A stretch of DNA of 64,000 nt from Streptomonospora litoralis (lineage in GTDB: Bacteria > Actinomycetota > Actinomycetes > Streptosporangiales > Streptosporangiaceae). Below the pieces are notes generated by a model. That model saw only the letters and a list, made by a program, of their open reading frames with translations. It had not been told where the DNA came from and did no database searches. The translations under genes were made by a program, and so were the position numbers. The DNA is taken from the NCBI RefSeq assembly GCF_004323735.1, contig NZ_CP036455.1, forward strand, positions 4,459,101 to 4,523,100, in the 5' to 3' direction. Positions 36,742-46,378 of this stretch are shown piece after piece (the first letter of the stretch is position 1; every line of letters starts with the position of its first letter).

Positions 36742-37587
36742 TCAGAACAGCACCGAACGCACCGCGCCGACCTCGCGGAAGCCCACTCTGCGGTAGCTCG
36801 CCCGGGCTGCGGTGTTGAAGTCGTTGACGTAGAGGGTCACCCGCGGCGCGATCTCGGCGAGTGCGTAGCGCACGACCGCGGCCATGCCGGTCACCGAGTA
36901 GCCCTTGCCGCGCAGCTCGGGGTGCACCCACACGCCCTGCACCTGGCAGGCGTGCTTGGTGACGGCGCCGATCTCGGCCTTGAACACCACCCGGCCGTCC
37001 TCGATGCGGGCGAACGCCCGGCCGGTGCGCACCAGCTCCTCGATGCGGGCGCGGTAGAGCGAGCCGCCGTCGCCGGAGTCGGGCGGCACCCCGACCTCCT
37101 CGGTGAACATGGCGACGCAGGCCGGCAGCAGGATGCCGAGCTCGCCGGGGGTGACACGGCGCACGTGCGGATCGGCTTCGATGCGGGAGGGCTGGGAGAT
37201 CTCCATGACCGGCTGGCAGGCGCGGATGGCTCGGGCGGGCCCCCAGGCGGGGCTGAGCCGCTCCCACAGGTCGGCGACAACCTCGACGGGGCCGACGATG
37301 GAGGAGCAGCGCCTGCCCTGCCAGCGGGCGTGCTCGGAGAACTGCCGGATCGCGCCGGGGCCGGCGTTGACCGGTACGAGGTTGGCGCCGGAGTAACACA
37401 GCGCGGTGATGCGGCCGCGCTCGATGTATCCCCACAGTTCGGCGCCGAGGCGGCCGGAGTCGATGCCGCTGCGCAGCCGCGAGCCGACGAAGACGTTGCC
37501 GACAGGGTCGGCGTCGAGCAGCGCCTGGACGGAGTCGCGGTCACGCTCGTCGAGCACGCGCACCGATGAGGTCCGCAGCACCCGCAT
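36742..37587 (-). CDS. GNAT-family N-acetyltransferase
   Basis: 281-residue protein whose C-terminal half is a GNAT fold: VQGVWVHPELRGKGYS is the acetyl-CoA pyrophosphate-binding R/Q-x-x-G-x-G/A motif, followed by VTLYVNDFNTAARASYRRV. The N-terminal half (LLDADPVGNVFVGSRLRSG) is the DUF4081-like domain found in the actinobacterial proteins that accompany ispG. Substrate unknown. ATG chosen over the adjacent GTG; GGGG upstream serves either. Last gene of the leftward isoprenoid-linked block, though 216 bases separate it from the hydrolase. Confidence 0.88.
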   Translation of the reverse strand: MRVLRTSSVRVLDERDRDSVQALLDADPVGNVFVGSRLRSGIDSGRLGAELWGYIERGRITALCYSGANLVPVNAGPGAIRQFSEHARWQGRRCSSIVGPVEVVADLWERLSPAWGPARAIRACQPVMEISQPSRIEADPHVRRVTPGELGILLPACVAMFTEEVGVPPDSGDGGSLYRARIEELVRTGRAFARIEDGRVVFKAEIGAVTKHACQVQGVWVHPELRGKGYSVTGMAAVVRYALAEIAPRVTLYVNDFNTAARASYRRVGFREVGAVRSVLF

Positions 37588-37806
37588 CACCCCGTCCGGT
37601 AGCGGGCGGTCCCGCCGTGCGCGTGGGGCCGCACGGTGGCGGCCTCTCGGATCGGGCCCGCGCCGTGAACAGTCATGTTCCTCGCTTCACAGACTAATCG
37701 ACCCCTGCTCCGGGCGGGGATCGCCACTCCCCCGCGGGCGCGTCGCGGGCGCGGGGCCTGTGATGGGCCGTTCGCACCGGAGGCGGACCGCGGGTGAGCG
37801 TGCCGG

Positions 37807-39402
37807 TCAGAGGGTGGAGGGACGAGGCCCCGCCTGCGGTTCCCGGGGGTCGGGGCCGTTTCGGGGCGGCGGCTCGGGCTCGGGCGGTGGCGCGGCCGGA
37901 CACGTGAGGTCGGCCCGCGCCGGGCCGCCGCCTGCCGCGGGCAGCGAGCCGTCGCGCAGGTAGTCGGCGACGGCTCCGTCGATGCAGGGGTTTCCGCCGA
38001 GCGCGACGCCGTGGGAGCGGCCCTGCTCCTCGATCACCAACCGGGAGCCGGGGAAGCGCTCGCGCATGGCGAAGGCGCCCTCCGCCGGGGTGGGGCCGTC
38101 GTGCTCGGCCTGCAGCAGCAGGGCGTCGACCCCGGCGGCGCCGACCTCGAACCAGGTGCGGCTCTGGGCGGGCCAGAACGCGCACGGCATGTTGTACCAG
38201 ATGTTGTTCCACGACTGGAACGGGGCTTCGGCGTGCGCCGCGGCCCCGTCCTCCAGCCAGGTGCGCGGATCACCGGGCCAGCGGGAGTCGGTGCACTGGG
38301 TGGCGAGATAGGCCCCGTAGGTGGGGTCGGTGCCGGTGCTCTGGCCGTACTTGCCGTGCACCTCGACCAGCCCCGCCGTGTCGCCGCGGCGGTAGTCGGC
38401 CAGCGCCCGGGCCAGCTCGGGCCACGCGGCGGAGGTGTAGGCGGCGGTGATGTAGGCGTTCTCCAGTTCGGTGGCGCCCACGGTGCCTTGTGCAGGGTGT
38501 TCGGCGAGGCGCCGCCGGGCTGTGTAGTAGGCGGCGGAGGTTTCGCGCGCCGTGCCGCCCAAGCCGTATGCGGAATCGTGGCGTGCGGTCCAGGCGAAGA
38601 AGTTCTGCGCGGCCGCGTCCAGCGAGCGGCTCTGGCGCAGGTTGCTGCGGTACCAGGGTCGGCCCGGGTGCACGACGCTGTCCAGAACCAGGCGGCGCAC
38701 CCGTTCGGGGTAGCGCGTGGCGTAGACGGCGCCGAGCAGGCTGCCGTAGGAGTAGCCGAGGTAGTCGATGCGGTCGGCGCCCAGGGCGGCGCGCAGGGCG
38801 TCGACGTCGGCCGCCGAGTCCGCGGTGGTCATGTGCCCCAGCAGGGCGCCGGTGGAGTCGGCGCAGGCGGCGGCGTAGTCGGCGGCGCGCTCGACCAGGC
38901 GGGCGGATTCACCCGGGCCGCCGGGGACGGTGTCGGGGCGCGGGGCCCGGAAGTAGGCGGGATCGCAGGAGACGGCGGGGGTGCTCGTGCCGGTACCGCG
39001 GGGGTCGAAGGCCACCACGTCGTAGTGGTCGCGCAGGTCGGCGGGCAGCGCGGCCGCGGTGCGCGAGGCCCAGACGCGTCCCGGGCTGCCCGGACCTCCG
39101 GGGTTGACCACGAGGACGCCGGTGCGTTCCGCACGCGCGGTGACGCGGGAGATCGCGAGTTCGACCGTGCGGCCGCCCGCGCCCGGGCCCCGATCGAGTG
39201 GCACGGTCAGCCGCGCGCACCGCATCGGGGCGCCCTCGGCGGCAGTGAGACCGCTGCACTCGCCCCACTCCAGCGGCCCCGCCTGTGTTGCCGCGGCGAC
39301 AGCGGGTCCGGGTACCACCGCCGCCGCGACCAGCGCGGCGCCCGCCGCTGCGGCCGCCCACCGCGCAGAAGCCGCACCCGCCCCCATGCTGCGTTGAGCC
39401 AT
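37807..39402 (-). CDS. Secreted alpha/beta hydrolase, tripeptidyl-aminopeptidase type
   Basis: Exported serine hydrolase of the SCO-type proteinase/aminopeptidase family that releases N-terminal tripeptides. A signal peptide (AAAAAGAALVAAAVVPGPAVAAA) precedes ECSGLTAAEGAPMRCARLTV. The oxyanion motif is VLVVNPGGPGSPG, nucleophile elbow YLGYSYGSLLGAVYA, acidic residue near EHDGPTP and catalytic His in QGRSHGV. The C-terminal TAP-like domain follows, with a Pro-rich tail. 531 residues. The Shine-Dalgarno is a weak GGAGAG 10 bases away. Confidence 0.9.
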   Translation of the reverse strand: MAQRSMGAGAASARWAAAAAGAALVAAAVVPGPAVAAATQAGPLEWGECSGLTAAEGAPMRCARLTVPLDRGPGAGGRTVELAISRVTARAERTGVLVVNPGGPGSPGRVWASRTAAALPADLRDHYDVVAFDPRGTGTSTPAVSCDPAYFRAPRPDTVPGGPGESARLVERAADYAAACADSTGALLGHMTTADSAADVDALRAALGADRIDYLGYSYGSLLGAVYATRYPERVRRLVLDSVVHPGRPWYRSNLRQSRSLDAAAQNFFAWTARHDSAYGLGGTARETSAAYYTARRRLAEHPAQGTVGATELENAYITAAYTSAAWPELARALADYRRGDTAGLVEVHGKYGQSTGTDPTYGAYLATQCTDSRWPGDPRTWLEDGAAAHAEAPFQSWNNIWYNMPCAFWPAQSRTWFEVGAAGVDALLLQAEHDGPTPAEGAFAMRERFPGSRLVIEEQGRSHGVALGGNPCIDGAVADYLRDGSLPAAGGGPARADLTCPAAPPPEPEPPPRNGPDPREPQAGPRPSTL

Positions 39403-39479
39403 GAGGTGAATTCTCTCCGTAGCCGGAGGGAATCCGGCGAAGCGACACGGCACGGGCGGCACGAGTCGGCTGCGGCGGC

Positions 39480-39512
39480 GAAAACCCCGGCGAGCGCCGT
39501 GCTCGCCGGGGT
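39480..39512 (-). terminator. Rho-independent terminator of ispG
   Basis: Perfect 12-bp stem ACCCCGGCGAGC with a 5-base loop, followed on the minus strand by TTTT. It lies about 40 bases after the ispG stop and is the best classical terminator in the window. Confidence 0.8.
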
Positions 39513-39550
39513 CGCCGCGGCCTTTGCCGGCGGCCGAGGGCCGCCCGGGG

Positions 39551-40708
39551 TCAGCCGGCGACGGAGACCGAGGGCTCGCCGGGCTCGGCGCCGTCGGCCT
39601 GCATGTCCTCGGCGATGCGCATGGCCTCGTCGATCAGGGTCTCGACGATCTTGGCCTCGGGGACCGTCTTGATGACCTCGCCCTTGACGAAGATCTGCCC
39701 CTTGCCGTTGCCGCTGGCGACACCGAGATCGGCGTCGCGGGCCTCGCCCGGGCCGTTGACCACGCAGCCCATGACGGCCACGCGCAGCGGGACCTCCATC
39801 CCCTCCAGACCCGCGGTGACCTCGTCGGCCAGCTTGTAGACGTCGACCTGCGCCCGACCGCAGCTGGGGCAGGAGACGATCTCCAGGCCGCGCTCACGCA
39901 GTCCCAGCGACTCCAGGATCTGGTTGCCGACCTTGACCTCCTCGGCGGGCGGCGCCGACAGCGACACGCGGATGGTGTCGCCGATGCCCTCGGCCAGCAG
40001 CGCGCCGAAAGCGACCGAGGACTTGACCGTGCCCTGGAAGGCGGGCCCGGCCTCGGTGACGCCAAGGTGCAGCGGATACTCGCACTGCTCGGCGAGCAGG
40101 CGGTAGGCGTTGATCATCACGACCGGATCGTTGTGCTTGACCGAGATCTTGATGTCGCGGAAGCCGTGCTCCTCGAACAGCGAGCACTCCCACAGCGCGG
40201 ACTCCGTCAGCGCCTCAGGAGTGGCCTTGCCGTGCTTCTCCAGCAGCCGCTTGTCCAGCGAACCGGCGTTGACACCGATGCGGATGGGCACCCCGGCGTC
40301 GCTCGCGGCCTTGGCGATCTCGCCGACGCGGTCGTCGAACTTGCGGATGTTGCCGGGGTTGACGCGCACGGCCGCACAGCCGGCGTCGATCGCGGCGAAG
40401 ACGTACTTGGGCTGGAAGTGGATGTCGGCGATCACCGGGATCTGGGACTTCTTGGCGATGATCGGCAGGGCCTCGGCGTCGTCGGCGCTGGGCACCGCGA
40501 CACGCACGATCTGGCAGCCCGAGGCGGTCAGCTCGGCGATCTGCTGCAGCGTGGAGTTGATGTCGGATGTGACGGTGGTCGTCATCGACTGCACGGAAAC
40601 GGGGGCGTCCCCACCGACCGGGACATTGCCGACCATGATCTGCCGCGATTTCCGCCGCTGCGCGAGCGGGCGGGGCCGGGCGGCGGGGATTCCAAGATCG
40701 ACGGTCAC
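39551..40708 (-). CDS. ispG: 4-hydroxy-3-methylbut-2-enyl-diphosphate synthase
   Basis: [4Fe-4S] enzyme converting MEcPP to HMBPP in the MEP isoprenoid pathway. The N-terminal TIM barrel carries [16 protein letters not shown] and [18 protein letters not shown]. The cluster ligands are CPSCGR near residue 280 and [10 protein letters not shown] near residue 315. 385 residues, bacterial length without the plant insertion. GTG start at [11 protein letters not shown] with GAGGTG upstream. dxr, the second pathway enzyme, is encoded 2 kb upstream in the same direction. Confidence 0.97.
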   Translation of the reverse strand: MTVDLGIPAARPRPLAQRRKSRQIMVGNVPVGGDAPVSVQSMTTTVTSDINSTLQQIAELTASGCQIVRVAVPSADDAEALPIIAKKSQIPVIADIHFQPKYVFAAIDAGCAAVRVNPGNIRKFDDRVGEIAKAASDAGVPIRIGVNAGSLDKRLLEKHGKATPEALTESALWECSLFEEHGFRDIKISVKHNDPVVMINAYRLLAEQCEYPLHLGVTEAGPAFQGTVKSSVAFGALLAEGIGDTIRVSLSAPPAEEVKVGNQILESLGLRERGLEIVSCPSCGRAQVDVYKLADEVTAGLEGMEVPLRVAVMGCVVNGPGEARDADLGVASGNGKGQIFVKGEVIKTVPEAKIVETLIDEAMRIAEDMQADGAEPGEPSVSVAG

Positions 40709-41196
40709 GCGTTTTCACCTCACGGCTGCCGGGGGCTCGGCCGGCAGCGTCGTTAGAAGTCGGTTTGAAATCTGGGCAGCGGGCAAGCGACGAGCCGCCG
40801 CCGGGGGCGCCGGATCGGACTCCGGACGCTCCGACACGCTGCCAAGGCTACCCGTATCGAGCAGGACGTTACGCCCTGGCCGAGAGAACAGAGGGTGACC
40901 GTTCGCAGCGTGATTGCGGTGATTCGCCCGCATCACGTTCAGGAGATCACGGGCGAAGCGGGGCAACCCGGAGCGGGAGATCCCGCGCTCGCCGGTCACC
41001 TCGGCCCCATCGGCCCCATCGGCCCCATGCGCAACAAGCGGCACGATAACGGACATAGCTAACGCTGGGCGGCCGACATTTCCCGCTCACGCCAAACGAC
41101 GGATACGAAACGGAACCGGCGCCGTGGGGCCGCTGAGCCGTGCCGTCGGAGAGGCGACCCGCAGTCCGGGCCGCTCGGCAGTATCACTGGTCACTG
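40709..41196. other. 488-base spacer between ispG and rseP
   Basis: No convincing gene. A 113-codon frame on the minus strand is unlike any family I know. It contains three perfect copies of the 9-mer CGGCCCCAT at 41002-41028. The region near ispG is comparatively A+T-rich (TCTGTTCTCTC, GATACGGG on the minus strand) and probably holds the ispG promoter. Confidence 0.4.
41002..41028. repeat. Three tandem 9-bp repeats
   Basis: CGGCCCCAT repeated three times without mismatch in the ispG-rseP spacer. Likely a slippage repeat, with no assigned role. Confidence 0.7.
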
Positions 41197-42555
41197 TCAC
41201 TGGGTCAGCCGCACCGGGTTGACCACGTCGGCGACCAGCAGCATCAGGCTGAACACCACGAAGCAGGCCACCACGAGGTAGGCGACCGGCATCAGCTGGG
41301 CGACGTCGAAGGGACCGGGGTCGGGCCTGCGGAACAGCCGCGCCAGGCGCCTGCGCAGCGACTCCCACAGCGCACCGAAGATGTGCCCGCCGTCCAGCGG
41401 CAGGATCGGCACCATGTTGAAGGCGAACAGGAACAGGTTGACCCCGGCGAGCATGTTCACCAGGAACACGACGCGGTCGGTCAGCGGAATGGGCTGGGAG
41501 AGCACCTCTCCGCCGATGCGCGAAGCGCCCACGATGCCCACCGGCGAGTCCACACCCCGCTCCTCGCCGAGGAACGCCGCACCGAAGACGTCGTCGACCT
41601 TGGAGGGGAGTTCGACCAGAGCCTGGGCGACGCCCACGACCGACCCCCACATCGTCTCCGCCGACTCGGCCACGGTCAGCGGCCTGCGCTCCTGGGCGAA
41701 CGTGATGCCCAGGAACCCGGCCGACTCGGTGGCCGGCACCCGGTAGCCCTGGTCGTCGGTGACGATCTCGCCGTCGGGGCCCCTCTCGTAGACGATGTCG
41801 CCCTCGCCGTCGCGGGCGACCACCTGGTTCTCGATGAGATCGACGGTGAGCGTGCGGGTCTCGCCGTCGCGCTCGATCGTCATCTGCGTGGGACCGATGT
41901 GCTCGCGGATGGCGACGTTGACCGCGTACCAGTCGGGCGTGGGCTCGCCGGCCAGGCCCACGATCTCGTCGCCCGGCTCCAGGCCCGCCTGGCTGGCCGG
42001 GGTCGGCGGGGCGTCGGCCGGGCAGTCGGTCCGCGTGGAGTCGGCCGGCAGCACGCACTGGGCGACGGTGCCGACGGTGTTGGTGTTCTGCGGCAGGCCG
42101 ATCCCCATCATGATGATGGTGAACAGCACGATGGCCAGGATCAGGTTCATCGCGGGGCCGGCGACCATGACGATGATGCGCTTCCACGGCGCGCGCTGAT
42201 AGAACTGCCGGTCCTCGTCGCCGGGTTCGAGTTCGACGCTGTTGGCCTCGCGGGCGTCCTCGACCATGGCGCGCCAGCGCGACATCGGCTTGCCGGAAGT
42301 CTGGCGGGGCTTGGCGGCGGGCGGGATCATGCCGACCAGCCGCACGTAGCCGCCCAGCGGCACCAGCTTGACGCCGTACTCGGTGTCGCCCCACTTGCGC
42401 GACCACAGGGTCTTGCCGAAGCCGACCATGTACTGCGTACAACGGATGCCGAACATCTTGGCGGTGGAGAGGTGGCCCAACTCGTGCCAGGCGATGGAGA
42501 AGAGCAGCCCCAGGAAGAACAGCACGATCCCCAGGGCGGTCAGTAGTGTGACCAT
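41197..42555 (-). CDS. rseP: Site-2 intramembrane metalloprotease (RseP/Rip1 type)
   Basis: Cleaves membrane-spanning anti-sigma factors and other single-pass proteins inside the membrane. The zinc motif HELGH is in the first helix (AWHELGHLSTA), MVAGPAMNLILAI is the second conserved helix, a PDZ-like domain sits around residues 200-290, and the third motif is NMVPILPLDGGH. 452 residues. The ATG follows GAGAGG; the open frame extends 27 codons upstream but that part overlaps the dxr end. It lies 22 bases behind dxr, so the two form an operon. Confidence 0.95.
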   Translation of the reverse strand: MVTLLTALGIVLFFLGLLFSIAWHELGHLSTAKMFGIRCTQYMVGFGKTLWSRKWGDTEYGVKLVPLGGYVRLVGMIPPAAKPRQTSGKPMSRWRAMVEDAREANSVELEPGDEDRQFYQRAPWKRIIVMVAGPAMNLILAIVLFTIIMMGIGLPQNTNTVGTVAQCVLPADSTRTDCPADAPPTPASQAGLEPGDEIVGLAGEPTPDWYAVNVAIREHIGPTQMTIERDGETRTLTVDLIENQVVARDGEGDIVYERGPDGEIVTDDQGYRVPATESAGFLGITFAQERRPLTVAESAETMWGSVVGVAQALVELPSKVDDVFGAAFLGEERGVDSPVGIVGASRIGGEVLSQPIPLTDRVVFLVNMLAGVNLFLFAFNMVPILPLDGGHIFGALWESLRRRLARLFRRPDPGPFDVAQLMPVAYLVVACFVVFSLMLLVADVVNPVRLTQ

Positions 42556-42577
42556 GGACCTCTCCCCGTACCTCTCC

Positions 42578-43852
42578 TCATGTCGGCGCCGCGACGAGCT
42601 CCCGGGCGCGGCGGCGCGCCCATTCGTCGGCCGCATAGAGCTCGGCCGGCGAGAGGTCGGACGCGGCAGCCCCCACCCGATGCTCTGAGACTACCTGCGC
42701 CACCGTGTCCACGATCGCAGGGAATGCCAGGGTTTCGTCCAGGAAGGCGGCGACAGCCACCTCGTTGGCGGCGTTGTAGACGGCGGGCGCGGTGCCTCCG
42801 GCCGCCCCGACCTCGCAGGCCAGGGAGACCGCGGGGAACGCCTCGTGGTCGAGCGGGGCGAACGTCCAGGTGTGGGCGCTGGTCCAGTCGACGGGCGGCG
42901 CGGCGGCGCGGACGCGCTCGGGCCAGCCGATGCCGTAGGCGATCGGGATGCGCATGCTGGGCGGACTGGCCTGGGCGAGCGTGGAACCGTCGACGTATTC
43001 GACCATCGAGTGGATGACCGACTGCGGGTGCACCACGACCTCGATCCGCTCGAAGGGGATGTCGAAGAGCAGGTGGGCCTCGATGACCTCCAGCCCCTTG
43101 TTGACCAGTGTCGCCGAGTTGACGGTGATCACCGGGCCCATGTCCCAGGTCGGGTGGTTCATGGCCTCGGCGGGGGTGACCCCGGCCAACTGATCCCGGC
43201 TGCGGGCGCGGAACGGGCCGCCGCTGGCGGTGATGACCAGTCGGCGCACCTCGTCCAGCCGGGCGGCGACCTGCCCTTGGGCGAGGCTGGTGAGCTCGCC
43301 GGGGGCCGCCCGGGGGAAGCACTGGGCCAGCGCGAAGTGCTCGGAGTCGACCGGCACGATCTGGCCGGGCTGGGCCACCGCGCGAACCAGGGGGCCGCCG
43401 ACGATCAGCGACTCCTTGTTGGCCAGGGCCAGCAGCCGCCCGGCGCGCAGCGCGGCCAGTGTGGACTCCAGCCCCAGGGCACCGGTGATGCCGTTGAGGA
43501 CGACGTCGCACTGCCAGGCCGCGAGCTCCGCCACCCCTTCGGCCCCGGCCAGCACTTTGGCCGCGGAACCGCGTTCGCGCAGGCGCGCCGAGACACCACC
43601 GGCGGCGCGGGGGTCGGCGACCGCCACGACCTCGGCGCCGAGCCTGCACGCCTGATCGGCGAGGAGGTCGGCCCGGCCTCCGCCTGCCGCCAGCCCCACT
43701 ACACGGAAGCGGTCGGGTTCGGCCGTGACGACCTCGATCGCCTGGGTTCCGATGGAGCCGGTGGACCCGAGGATCACGACCTCGCGCCGACGGTCGGCAG
43801 GGACGTCCGCAAGAAGCTGCTCCGCGATTCGCACCCCGCCATTGTCGCGCAT
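42578..43852 (-). CDS. dxr: 1-deoxy-D-xylulose 5-phosphate reductoisomerase
   Basis: NADPH-dependent second enzyme of the MEP pathway. N-terminal VILGSTGSIGTQAIEVV is the nucleotide-binding motif. The catalytic region shows NKESLIVGG and PVDSEHFALAQC with conserved Glu, then ITASGGPFR and HPTWDMGP. 424 residues from the ATG in MRDNGGVRI; GTG at 43834, close to GGCGGG, is a possible shorter start and GTG at 43879 a longer one. The C-terminus continues to the RARELVAAPT end. First gene of the dxr-rseP operon. Confidence 0.96.
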   Translation of the reverse strand: MRDNGGVRIAEQLLADVPADRRREVVILGSTGSIGTQAIEVVTAEPDRFRVVGLAAGGGRADLLADQACRLGAEVVAVADPRAAGGVSARLRERGSAAKVLAGAEGVAELAAWQCDVVLNGITGALGLESTLAALRAGRLLALANKESLIVGGPLVRAVAQPGQIVPVDSEHFALAQCFPRAAPGELTSLAQGQVAARLDEVRRLVITASGGPFRARSRDQLAGVTPAEAMNHPTWDMGPVITVNSATLVNKGLEVIEAHLLFDIPFERIEVVVHPQSVIHSMVEYVDGSTLAQASPPSMRIPIAYGIGWPERVRAAAPPVDWTSAHTWTFAPLDHEAFPAVSLACEVGAAGGTAPAVYNAANEVAVAAFLDETLAFPAIVDTVAQVVSEHRVGAAASDLSPAELYAADEWARRRARELVAAPT

Positions 43853-43933
43853 CGCAGCAGGTCCGGAGCCGCCGTCCACAGGCCCGCCGTACCGACCGGC
43901 GCCGGTGTCTACCCGACCGACCCGCCAGGCAAT

Positions 43934-43962
43934 CCCAAAGTAGTCATCTGATTACCCAAAGT
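43934..43962. repeat. Direct repeat CCCAAAGT, 21-bp period, before the protease gene
   Basis: Two perfect 8-mers at 43934-43941 and 43955-43962, two helical turns apart, lying 20-45 bases upstream of the protease start in an otherwise A+T-richer patch between divergent genes. Possible activator or repressor site. Confidence 0.4.
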
Positions 43963-43980
43963 GTGGCATGATCCGGTGCC

Positions 43981-45033
43981 ATGAACTCACCCGTCGCCCA
44001 CAAGCTCATCGGCACCCTGCTCAGCGCCGTCGCGGCGCTCGGCGGACTTCCCGCGGCAGAGCCCGCGCACGAGGCCACCGCCCCGGGCGGCGCGGCTTCC
44101 TCGGGCGCCTCCGCCGCAGCCGCGGCACCCGCCGCGGAAAGCGCCGAGGCCCCGACGGCGCCGGACAGGCCGACCGCCGACGAGGGCGGCGTCATACGGC
44201 AGGCCGCCGCTGTCGGGGCGGACGAGCACCGCGCGGTGCTGGACTACTGGACCCCCCGCCGCATGGCCGAGGCCGCGCCGCTGGTGCCCGCGCTCAACGA
44301 CCTCGCCGACACCCTGCTGCCCGGCTCCCCCACCGACCGGCAGGCCGCGGGACCCGGCACCGGCGCCCCCTGGCAGGGCGGCGGCCGCGTGGCGCGCACC
44401 ACGGGAAAGGTGTTCCTCGCTCTCGACGGACGCGACTTCACCTGCTCGGCCGCGGTGGTCTCGGCCGACAACCGCGACACGGTCATCACGGCCGGGCACT
44501 GCCTGAAGGACGGCAGCGGCCCGTGGGTGGGCAAGTGGGTGTTCGTCCCCGGCTACGACGACGGCGAGAGCCCGTACGGCCGCTACACCGCCCGGCAGAT
44601 GTTCGTCGCGCCGCAGTGGGCGGAGGGCTCCGACGACAGCTACGACTTCGGCATGGCGGTCCTCAACCGCGCCGGCGGCGACCACGTGCAGGACCGGGTC
44701 GGCGCCCAGCGCATCGCCTTCGGCACCGAGCCGGGCGACCCCACCTACTCGTTCGGCTACCCCGCCACCGGCCGCTTCGAGGGGCGGCGGCTGCACTACT
44801 GCTCGGGCCCCACCGTCGACGACGACGGCGGCACCACCGCCAACGGCATGGCCTGCACCATGACCGAGGGCTCCAGCGGCGGCCCGTGGCTGAGCGGATT
44901 CGACGAGGGGTCCGGACGCGGCACCGTGGTCTCGGTCATCAGCTTCAAGTACGCCGGCGACACCCGCACCCAGTACGGCCCCTACCTGGGCCGCGCCGCA
45001 CGCCGGGTCTACGACCGCGCGCAGTCCTACTAA
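43981..45033 (+). CDS. Secreted trypsin-like serine protease
   Basis: Chymotrypsin-fold peptidase exported by a signal peptide (about residues 1-27). A long Ala-rich pro-region (residues 28-130) is followed by the catalytic domain with His in VITAGHCL (about 173), Asp in SYDFGMAVL (about 221) and Ser in EGSSGGPWL (about 300). Two Cys pairs are likely (CSAAV with GHC, and YCSGPT with ACTMTEG). 350 residues. The Ala/Pro-rich propeptide is unusual in length. Related to glutamyl-endopeptidase-like actinobacterial proteases; specificity not assigned. Confidence 0.9.
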   Translation: MNSPVAHKLIGTLLSAVAALGGLPAAEPAHEATAPGGAASSGASAAAAAPAAESAEAPTAPDRPTADEGGVIRQAAAVGADEHRAVLDYWTPRRMAEAAPLVPALNDLADTLLPGSPTDRQAAGPGTGAPWQGGGRVARTTGKVFLALDGRDFTCSAAVVSADNRDTVITAGHCLKDGSGPWVGKWVFVPGYDDGESPYGRYTARQMFVAPQWAEGSDDSYDFGMAVLNRAGGDHVQDRVGAQRIAFGTEPGDPTYSFGYPATGRFEGRRLHYCSGPTVDDDGGTTANGMACTMTEGSSGGPWLSGFDEGSGRGTVVSVISFKYAGDTRTQYGPYLGRAARRVYDRAQSY

Positions 45034-45056
45034 TAAGCCGTGTTTAAGAACGCCGG

Positions 45057-45086
45057 TCTGCTGGGCGACCTTGTTGGTCTGCCGGG
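45057..45086 (+). repeat. 30-mer repeat, copy A
   Basis: Begins TCTGCTGGGCGACC and ends GGTCTGCCGGG. It differs from copy C by one base. The similarity to copy B extends about 40 bases further (a GAAAAGCGGCG stretch) and each unit is followed by GGTGCTC[G/A]CCGGTGG, seen at 45156, 45227 and 45368. Confidence 0.75.
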
Positions 45087-45266
45087 AAACGGGTGGACTT
45101 GCCTGAAAAGCGGCGGCGACGGTGGCGGACGGCTGGGCCCGTGCCCAACACGCCGGGTGCTCGCCGGTGGCCCATCCGACGACGCGGCGAGGGCACCGCG
45201 GGGTGCCGCCCGCGCCCAACGGATCGGGTGCTCGCCGGTGGCGCGCCCGACGGGGGCGGCGGCTCG

Positions 45267-45296
45267 GCTCTGCTGGGCGGCCTTGTCGGTCTGCCG
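45267..45296 (+). repeat. 30-mer repeat, copy B
   Basis: Same 30-mer, 210 bases after copy A in the same direction, so the left part of the element is an imperfect tandem duplication. Confidence 0.75.
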
Positions 45297-46044
45297 GGTG
45301 GATGGGTGGTCCTAGGGAAAAGCGGCGCCGAGGACGGCGCAGGGTTCGGCCCGCGGTCGTCGGTTCCGGTGCTCACCGGTGGCGGCGCCCGACGAGAGCG
45401 GCGACGACGCCGGCGGGGCCGGGTCTGCGGTAGTCGGGGCGGCGGTCACCGGCCCCGGCCGCGGGTGGTCGAGGCCCGGAGGGCCGCCGCCCGGTTACCG
45501 GTGAGGGCGCGACGCGGGGCTCTCGGCGGCGGTCATGCGGCCGGGTCGGGGCCACGAGATGCACGTACGTGCGGCGGCACCCGCCTCGGTGCCGCCCCGA
45601 GGCGCCAGCTTGGCAACGTCATCTTGCGATACGAAAGAACATGGGGTGTTCTGTCCACCAATGCCCGAGTCCCCGGCGGGCCCGCGCCCGCGCTGCGGCG
45701 GCGGTGGCGCACGAGGCGCGCCGAATGGCGCGAAAACACCCCCGACGTCAACTTTTCGTGCACCTCGTGGCCGCCGCGTCCGCCGAGGCCGCCCGCAAAA
45801 CGGGCATAGGCCCCCAAAATTCCACCCCATCGGGCGGTGGGGCCCCCGTCGGCCGCGCCCGGGCGCCACGAGCGACGTGTCGTCGCCCCCCGGCCCCCGA
45901 TCCGGCGCCACCGGGCCGTGCGGGCACCCGCGACCGCGCCCCGCCGCGCTGCCTCCACCCTGTGCGGGCCCGGCAGGGGACACGGCGACACCCAGCCGGC
46001 CCGCCGGCGCCGGTAGGTCCCCTATGCCGGTCCATCCGGCGATG

Positions 46045-46097
46045 ATCGCGAACTTATGGCCGCGGAATACGCCTTCCTGCGACCATAAGTTCGCGAT
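46045..46097. repeat. Perfect 15-bp inverted repeat within the element
   Basis: ATCGCGAACTTATGG and its exact complement separated by 23 bases. The A+T content is unusual for this genome. It could form a cruciform or bind a dimeric protein. Confidence 0.75.
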
Positions 46098-46132
46098 AGA
46101 CGCGCCAAGCCGCGCCGAGTCTGTCTGCAGGG

Positions 46133-46162
46133 CCCGGCAGACCAACAAGGCCGCCCAGCAGA
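46133..46162 (-). repeat. 30-mer repeat, copy C, inverted
   Basis: Same 30-mer on the minus strand (29 of 30 identical with each of the other copies), placed toward the right end, giving the element a partly symmetric layout. Confidence 0.75.
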
Positions 46163-46378
46163 CCCGAGCCGCCCCTCCCCCCGTACCGCCACCGGCGGTC
46201 CCCGCTCCCTCGACCGCGGGCCCCGGCCCGCCATCGTCACCTGTGCCCGCTGCTCCCCATCACTCAGCCCGCCGCCCGGCAGAGGCAAGGCCAAGGGCAA
46301 GTCCGCGTAAACGGATCCGAGCCGTACGGCCCGGCCGCCCATGCGAGCCGGACCGATCCAGCCCTTCTCAAACACGGC

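Noticed and set aside
40715-41056. 113-codon minus-strand frame between ispG and rseP
   Set aside because: Translation includes the 9-bp slippage repeat and lacks any known motif; overlaps the likely ispG promoter.
45495-46148. 217-codon minus-strand frame inside the TIR-bounded element
   Set aside because: No recognisable domain, no good ribosome site, and it crosses the inverted and 30-mer repeats. Kept as part of a non-coding element, though a homology search would be decisive.
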